Of a stretch of DNA of 52,689 bases, positions 49,442 to 52,689 are shown one piece after another. The position numbers and the translations under genes are program-made. Position 1 is the first letter of the stretch; each line of letters starts with the position of its first letter. Under the pieces are notes generated by a model that worked only from the letters and a program-made list of their open reading frames with translations, searched no databases and had not been told where the DNA came from. Source of the stretch: Clostridiales bacterium (GTDB taxonomy: Bacteria > Bacillota > Clostridia > Oscillospirales > Oscillospiraceae); contig JALFVN010000046.1 in assembly GCA_022787565.1 (NCBI GenBank), forward strand, positions 1 through 52,689, read 5' to 3'.

Positions 49442-49917
49442 TGTTCATCGTTCCTTTCTGCTGCCTGAAGCGTGTCAATGCTGGTTCTGACCACAGCATC
49501 CAGACTGCTGCTGATGATGAACAGACTGCGGTAAAAGGCCAGCCGTTCCTCCTCGGTCAGACCTGCGCTGACTTCTTTCAGCACCCAGTCGATCTTTCCG
49601 GCGATCAACCCAGCGATCTCCTCCCCCTTTTCCGTCAGAAGCAGGGGGCTTTTGTAGCGCTTGGCGGTTTTGGATTCACAGCAGAGATAACCCCTGCCCT
49701 CCAGAAATTCCAGCGCCCGGGAGATGGTGGCCTTGTCCTCCTCACAGCATTCGCAAAGGTCCGTGGCGGTCAGTCCCTTTTCCGTGTACAGATAGTACAG
49801 GCAGGAGACATGGGCGCTGCGCAGCCCGTATTCCGCCATCTCCTGATTTTTGATTTTGCGGATATTGCGGCTGATCCGGTTGACCAGGACGGTGAAGGTT
49901 TCAAAACGTTTTTCCAT
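49438..49917 (-). CDS. MarR family transcriptional regulator
   Basis: A 159-residue winged-helix repressor. Core: SAHVSCLYYLYTEKGLTATD, recognition region CEEDKATISRALEFLEGRGY, and the wing AKRYKSPLLLTEKGEEIA. Long terminal helices are for dimerisation. The start is ATG 49917 (AAGGAG 6 bases upstream); the frame extends back to 49983 through the operators. It is followed directly by degV. Because DegV/FakB proteins bind fatty acids and FabT-type MarR regulators sense acyl-ACP, lipid control is a reasonable guess. Its promoter is flanked by two palindromes that it probably binds. Confidence 0.9.
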   Translation of the reverse strand: MEKRFETFTVLVNRISRNIRKIKNQEMAEYGLRSAHVSCLYYLYTEKGLTATDLCECCEEDKATISRALEFLEGRGYLCCESKTAKRYKSPLLLTEKGEEIAGLIAGKIDWVLKEVSAGLTEEERLAFYRSLFIISSSLDAVVRTSIDTLQAAERNDEQ

Positions 49918-49928
49918 GGCAGCTCTCC

Positions 49929-49946
49929 TTGTTGAAGTTTCAACAA
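49929..49946 (-). promoter_or_regulatory. MarR operator O1
   Basis: The half-sites TTGTTGAA and TTCAACAA are separated by 2 bases. It lies downstream of the -10, over the expected transcript start and leader. The half-sites are the same as in O2. Confidence 0.8.
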
Positions 49947-49951
49947 TTGAA

Positions 49952-49980
49952 AATATAACAGCTTCTTGTTGAAATTTCAA
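49952..49980 (-). promoter_or_regulatory. marR-degV promoter
   Basis: On the minus strand, -35 TTGAAA (49980-49975), 17-bp spacer and -10 TATATT (49957-49952), each five of six consensus. The -35 lies inside operator O2. Confidence 0.8.
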
Positions 49981-49990
49981 CAAGAAGCTG
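49959..49990. promoter_or_regulatory. MarR operator O2, a perfect 32-base palindrome
   Basis: All 16 base pairs are symmetric; the half reads CAGCTTCTTGTTGAAA. It contains the TTGTTGAA/TTCAACAA core of O1 with an extended AGCTTC arm and covers the -35. It could also fold as a hairpin in read-through RNA. Confidence 0.85.
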
Positions 49991-50031
49991 AAAAAAGTGA
50001 CTGAGAGGGGACAAGGGCCTGTTCTGGGGGA

Positions 50032-50319
50032 TCATTCCGTCCCCGTGTCCAGGGTCCAGCCGAACAGCTCTTTAAAATCCCCATAGCATTCCGGACAGAT
50101 CCAGAAAGCGCTGCGTTCGTTTTCCGGGCTTGTACAATAGCCCTCCTGCAAGCAGCCTTCCAGAGGGGCAAATTTATTCCAACAGAATACGCAGTGTTCA
50201 TGGTCCCATTGTTCGGAAAGGGGCCGGAAGGGGATGTGATACAGGGGAATGTTCCTTAGTTTTTCTTCGTGGCCCAGCACAGGCCCGGCAGTCAGACGCC
50301 AATCGTCCTTTTCAACCAT
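50032..50319 (-). CDS. Cys-rich small protein, unknown function
   Basis: A 95-residue soluble protein with four or more metal-ligand-like residues: HEHCVFCWNKF (about 41-51), YCTSPENERSAFWICPECYG (about 61-80). The two CxxC pairs and surrounding His suggest one zinc ribbon. It ends FKELFGWTL. AAAGGAGG precedes the ATG. It lies 28 bases downstream of the PARG-like gene in the same direction, so the two are probably one transcript. No family name comes to mind. Confidence 0.72.
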   Translation of the reverse strand: MVEKDDWRLTAGPVLGHEEKLRNIPLYHIPFRPLSEQWDHEHCVFCWNKFAPLEGCLQEGYCTSPENERSAFWICPECYGDFKELFGWTLDTGTE

Positions 50320-50347
50320 AACAGCCGCCTCCTTTCCTGCTCACATA

Positions 50348-51193
50348 CTACATCCAGAACTGTCTCTTGCTTCCCCCTGCGGAAATTCCGAAAAAGGCAT
50401 CTTCAAAGGCAGAGAGATTTTGACTGGAGCTCCCGGAACGTTTGATGGCGAAGTTCACCTTTTTGAAATATCGTGCGTATTCATCCCGGATCAGCATGTT
50501 GTAAAATGCTTTGGACATGACAGCGGGATCATTATGAAAGGCGCCGCATCCAAATGCGCCGAGAATCAGGATGTCCACCTCGTTGGACATGGCCACTTCC
50601 AGGATGTTTTTTATTCGTGACTCATAGACAGACAGCAGCTCCTGCTCCGTTCGCAAACTATCGTTATTGATATACGGGGCGGCGCAGGTGATAACATCCG
50701 CAAAAAACGCTTTCGGTAAAAGCCGCGGAATTGTGTCGTCCGATTTGATTACGGCCACATTGGGAGAATAAATCAGACGGTCAGAGAAGAAATTGTCACA
50801 GTTCCGGTAATGGTACTGATAGTAGTGCTTCTGAAAATAGGGTTGAGCAAGAGCGTTATACAGATTGCTGCACCTACACAGACATTCTTCCTGGGCCTTG
50901 GCCCCCCGGAGGACACCTCCGCCGGGTTCATGAGGGTTTGCAAAATTCAAAACTGCCGTTCTCGCCCCAGGCACAGCGGATTCTCTTGCGCACTGAAACG
51001 TGGTGTTTGCAAGGATGTCAACGCGCAGATTTCCCTTTATTGTGCGGAGAGGCGATGTGTAGTTTTCCAGATACAGTTGACTGGATGCCTGGGTACGCAG
51101 GGTGTATTGCTGTAAAACCGGATCTTCGGCGATGATCTTTTGCGTATCCTTAAAAATCAAGATCAGTTCTTTCGGCGACATATCCATTTCCAT
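50348..51193 (-). CDS. TIGR02452/PARG-like macrodomain protein
   Basis: A 281-residue member of the bacterial poly(ADP-ribose) glycohydrolase-type family. The catalytic signature is complete: NFANPHEPGGGVLRGAKAQE, with GGG at 91-93 and the Gln-Glu-Glu at 101-103. ITCAAPYIN and LGAFGCGAFHNDP form the rest of the ADP-ribose pocket. It is expected to cleave ADP-ribose from proteins or nucleic acids. Three close ATGs are possible starts (51193, 51187, 51181); the ribosome site is unclear. A strong promoter lies upstream. No partner ADP-ribosyltransferase is visible nearby. Confidence 0.88.
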   Translation of the reverse strand: MEMDMSPKELILIFKDTQKIIAEDPVLQQYTLRTQASSQLYLENYTSPLRTIKGNLRVDILANTTFQCARESAVPGARTAVLNFANPHEPGGGVLRGAKAQEECLCRCSNLYNALAQPYFQKHYYQYHYRNCDNFFSDRLIYSPNVAVIKSDDTIPRLLPKAFFADVITCAAPYINNDSLRTEQELLSVYESRIKNILEVAMSNEVDILILGAFGCGAFHNDPAVMSKAFYNMLIRDEYARYFKKVNFAIKRSGSSSQNLSAFEDAFFGISAGGSKRQFWM

Positions 51194-51223
51194 TCTGATT
51201 GTTTGATCTGTTTTTTTTGAAAA

Positions 51224-51251
51224 AGTATACCATATCTGTAAAAAATGACAA
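51224..51251 (-). promoter_or_regulatory. Promoter of the PARG-like gene
   Basis: On the minus strand, TTGTCA (51251-51246), 16-bp spacer and TATACT (51229-51224), with TGG before the -10. Each hexamer has five of six matches. The start codon is about 24 bases beyond the expected transcript start. Confidence 0.78.
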
Positions 51252-51276
51252 GGGCAAACAGTCTCTGCCAGAAGAT

Positions 51277-51424
51277 TTACCCCGCCGTGCCCGGCATATT
51301 CTCAATATAAATTCCATACCCTCTCGTCGGATCATTCACCAAAACGTGCGTCACCGCGCCCACCAGTTTACCGTCCTGTATAATCGGACTGCCGCTCAAT
51401 CCCTGTACGGTCCCGCAGTTGTCG
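51277..51424 (-). pseudogene. spoIVB: 3' remnant of spoIVB
   Basis: On the minus strand, the frame ending at TAA 51277-51279 encodes the C-terminal end of the SpoIVB serine peptidase. It includes [20 protein letters not shown] (with the catalytic Ser of the Ser-Gly-Ser motif), [19 protein letters not shown] and the closing Pro-Gly-Thr-Ala-Gly. Only about 45 residues match; upstream of Gly-Thr-Val-Gln-Gly the frame reads unrelated sequence and no start or PDZ domain remains. SpoIVB signals pro-sigma-K processing, so finding its tail beside sigK is notable. It is a dead fragment left by recombination or duplication; an intact copy should exist elsewhere. Confidence 0.75.
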
Positions 51425-51479
51425 AAAGGCGGGGAATGGGGAAAAGCAGGGCGCGAATAGAATGAACGGAGGTGAGCTT

Positions 51480-51917
51480 ATGGTGGAGACCGCGTTTATT
51501 CTGCTGATGAACAGCCTGCTGCTGATGCTGCGCATTGCCCCCGGGGATTCTTTCCCCAAACCTCTGAGCCGGACCGAGGAGCAGGAATATCTGGCCCGCT
51601 GGGCCCGGGGCGATGTGGAGGCCAGAAACCTGCTGGTGGAGCATAATCTCCGCCTGGTAGCGCACATTATGAAAAAATATTACACCCAGACCGACGATGT
51701 GGACGATCTGATTTCCATCGGAACCATAGGCCTGATCAAGGGCGTGAACACCTACAAGCCCGACAAAGGCGTGCGCCTTGCGACCTATGCAAGCCGCTGT
51801 ATTGAAAATGCTATACTATCTCAGCGGAACAAACGGCGGTTGAGGCGGCGGAACGGGTGTCTTTTGAGGCAAAATGGCGCCTGCTGGCGAGAGTGGGAGT
51901 CCGCTGCTATATTCTGA
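51480..51917 (+). CDS. sigK: Pro-sigma-K, N-terminal half, interrupted after codon 110
   Basis: Late mother-cell sporulation sigma factor. The start is ATG 51480 with GGAGGTGA upstream. The first 20 residues are hydrophobic (MVETAFILLMNSLLLML), the cleavable pro-sequence. Sigma region 2 follows: PLSRTEEQEYLARWARGD, NLLVEHNLRLVAHIMKKYY, DDLISIGTIGLIKGVNTYKP and ATYASRCIEN. The match ends abruptly at Asn110 (codon 51807-51809). Then come 35 unrelated basic residues and a stop. Regions 3 and 4 are absent. The break point matches that of B. subtilis spoIVCB, where the skin element splits sigK. Without excision the product would be inactive. Confidence 0.88.
   Translation: MVETAFILLMNSLLLMLRIAPGDSFPKPLSRTEEQEYLARWARGDVEARNLLVEHNLRLVAHIMKKYYTQTDDVDDLISIGTIGLIKGVNTYKPDKGVRLATYASRCIENAILSQRNKRRLRRRNGCLLRQNGACWREWESAAIF
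51802..51816 (+). other. Putative left attachment site of a sigK intervening element
   Basis: Conserved sigK sequence ends inside TTGAAAATGCTATAC. The B. subtilis recombination core lies in the corresponding Ile-Glu-Asn-Glu codons and contains AATGA; here AATG is kept and the next base differs. The exact core cannot be fixed without the right-hand junction, which is outside the window. Confidence 0.55.
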
Positions 51918-52435
51918 TTTCCAATGTATCAGGTGCGGTAAAAGTAGCCCCGCTCCAGATTCTTCAATTTCCGGTGGTGCTGCCGCACAAGTTTCAGGAC
52001 GCGGAAAAGTTCAATTTGCAGTTCTCAGACTTCTCAGAAATTACCGAAACAGCGGACAAGCTGCGCTGGCTTCGATACCAGAAAGGCCTGCGCCAGAGAG
52101 ATGTTGCAGACTACGCAGGGATAGACCGGAGCACCTATGTCCACTATGAAGAATACGGAAAAGACCTCTATCCGCTAGAGCACATGGAGAAAATCGCGCA
52201 GCTTTTTGAAGTGCCGGTCGATACGCTTCTGGATGACTACAATCTATTTCTGAGGAATGGTCAGGGCAACCAGATCAAGGCAATCCGAATGAAACTGGGG
52301 CTGACGCAAAAACAATATGCGGACAAGCTGGGCGTCAGTCTTGGAAATCTCAAGCATTGGGAGCAAAACCGCAAGCAGATTTTCAAATCCACATGGGAGA
52401 AGTATTTCAAACAGAGTCTTGAAAGCCGTAAATAA
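51857..52435 (+). CDS. Regulator with two XRE-type helix-turn-helix domains, start uncertain
   Basis: Two Cro/C1-type domains are clear: LRWLRYQKGLRQRDVADYAG with IDRSTYVHYEE, and IKAIRMKLGLTQKQYADKLG with VSLGNLKHWEQNRKQ. Between them is the usual PLEHMEKIAQLFEVPVDTLL. The frame opens at GTG 51857, but there is no ribosome site there or at later GTG/TTG codons. The first 35 residues look unlike the rest; recognisable protein begins around LQILQFPVVLPHKF. The gene may have lost its true 5' end at the sigK junction. The likely role is a repressor of the inserted element, or a decayed copy. Confidence 0.7.
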   Translation: MSFEAKWRLLARVGVRCYILISNVSGAVKVAPLQILQFPVVLPHKFQDAEKFNLQFSDFSEITETADKLRWLRYQKGLRQRDVADYAGIDRSTYVHYEEYGKDLYPLEHMEKIAQLFEVPVDTLLDDYNLFLRNGQGNQIKAIRMKLGLTQKQYADKLGVSLGNLKHWEQNRKQIFKSTWEKYFKQSLESRK

Positions 52436-52478
52436 TTCCGATAGAATTATTACAGAATCATTCAGGAGATACAGACCC

Positions 52479-52682
52479 ATGATTATTAAATCTTCGACTG
52501 CACTGTGTAACGACTACAGCATGGTCTCTGATCTGGCGCATGAAAAAGCCGAACAGCATGAGGAAACCTTGAAGCTGCGCGCAAAGCTGGAGGCAGCAGA
52601 GGCCGCTCGGCTTTCCGGCGCACCTGCCTACACGTTGGAGGAATCCAGAAAACGGTTGGAGGCAATCTATCAGCGTGACTGA
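52479..52682 (+). CDS. Phd/YefM-type antitoxin with internal deletion
   Basis: 67 residues from ATG 52479 (AGGAG 10 bases upstream). The start MIIKSSTALCNDYSMVSDLA matches the N-terminus of Phd/YefM antitoxins. The end, EETLKLRAKLEAAEAARLSG with YTLEESRKRLEAIY, matches the toxin-binding C-terminal helices of the same proteins. Missing is the middle, about 25 residues usually reading like Pro-x-x-Ile-Thr-Lys-Asn-Gly-x-Gly and a Met-Ser-Ile-Glu strand, which forms the fold core. A RelE/ParE toxin gene would be expected just past the window. The protein may keep toxin binding but not DNA binding, or may be inactive. Confidence 0.65.
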   Translation: MIIKSSTALCNDYSMVSDLAHEKAEQHEETLKLRAKLEAAEAARLSGAPAYTLEESRKRLEAIYQRD

Positions 52683-52689
52683 CCTTGCG

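Noticed and set aside
51456-51463. Sigma-E -10-like AATAGAAT before sigK
   Set aside because: It lacks the leading C and a -35, and the transcript start would fall within the ribosome site.

Overview
The window looks like the chromosome of a GC-rich, spore-forming Clostridia member, most likely Oscillospiraceae (inference). The sporulation genes yqfC, yqfD, ylbJ and a pro-sigma-K gene, the mutS2, yqzL-recO and phoH-ybeY-era arrangements, and a dcw cluster starting with mraZ all point that way. Most genes are on the + strand, with strong Shine-Dalgarno sites and tight operon spacing.

Layout. 1-4275: oligopeptide ABC transporter (end of one permease, second permease, two ATPases) and a small membrane protein. 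4310-4934: hairpins and repeats, then a consensus promoter for a TraB-domain lipoprotein. 7698-9625: moaA-moaC-moaB (molybdenum cofactor). 9648-12595: ylbJ (minus) divergent from yqfC-yqfD. 12622-15965: phoH-ybeY-era-yqzL-recO. 16322-19092: mutS2 and HPr. 19427-23614: EamA transporter, uvrC, rsmD, coaD and a coiled-coil protein. 24068-36412: division and cell-wall cluster mraZ-rsmH-ftsL-PBP-murE-mraY-ftsW-murG-murA-ftsQ-ftsZ. It lacks murF, murD, murC and ftsA.

36488-43131 holds a YihY membrane protein, four tandem 125-bp repeats, and minus-strand accessory genes: a His-rich CsoR regulator, sfsA, DUF364, a P-loop NTPase, an unknown membrane protein and gene remnants. 43292-45605 encodes a lipoprotein and small membrane proteins. 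45846-48547 is larB-larE-larC, the complete nickel-pincer cofactor pathway, without a larA nearby. 48602-51193 (minus) holds an autoregulated MarR-DegV pair and a PARG-like protein with a Cys-rich partner.

The right end is the most unusual part. The pro-sigma-K gene (from 51480) stops matching its family after codon 110 (about 51810). This is the codon neighbourhood where the Bacillus subtilis skin element splits sigK. Past that point lie a two-HTH regulator gene and an internally deleted Phd/YefM antitoxin gene. A spoIVB 3' remnant lies just upstream on the other strand. I read this as the left edge of a skin-like sigK intervening element that continues beyond the window.

Three families of short palindromic repeats are scattered between genes. 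They supply terminators and, in one place, a new C-terminal tail to a gene.
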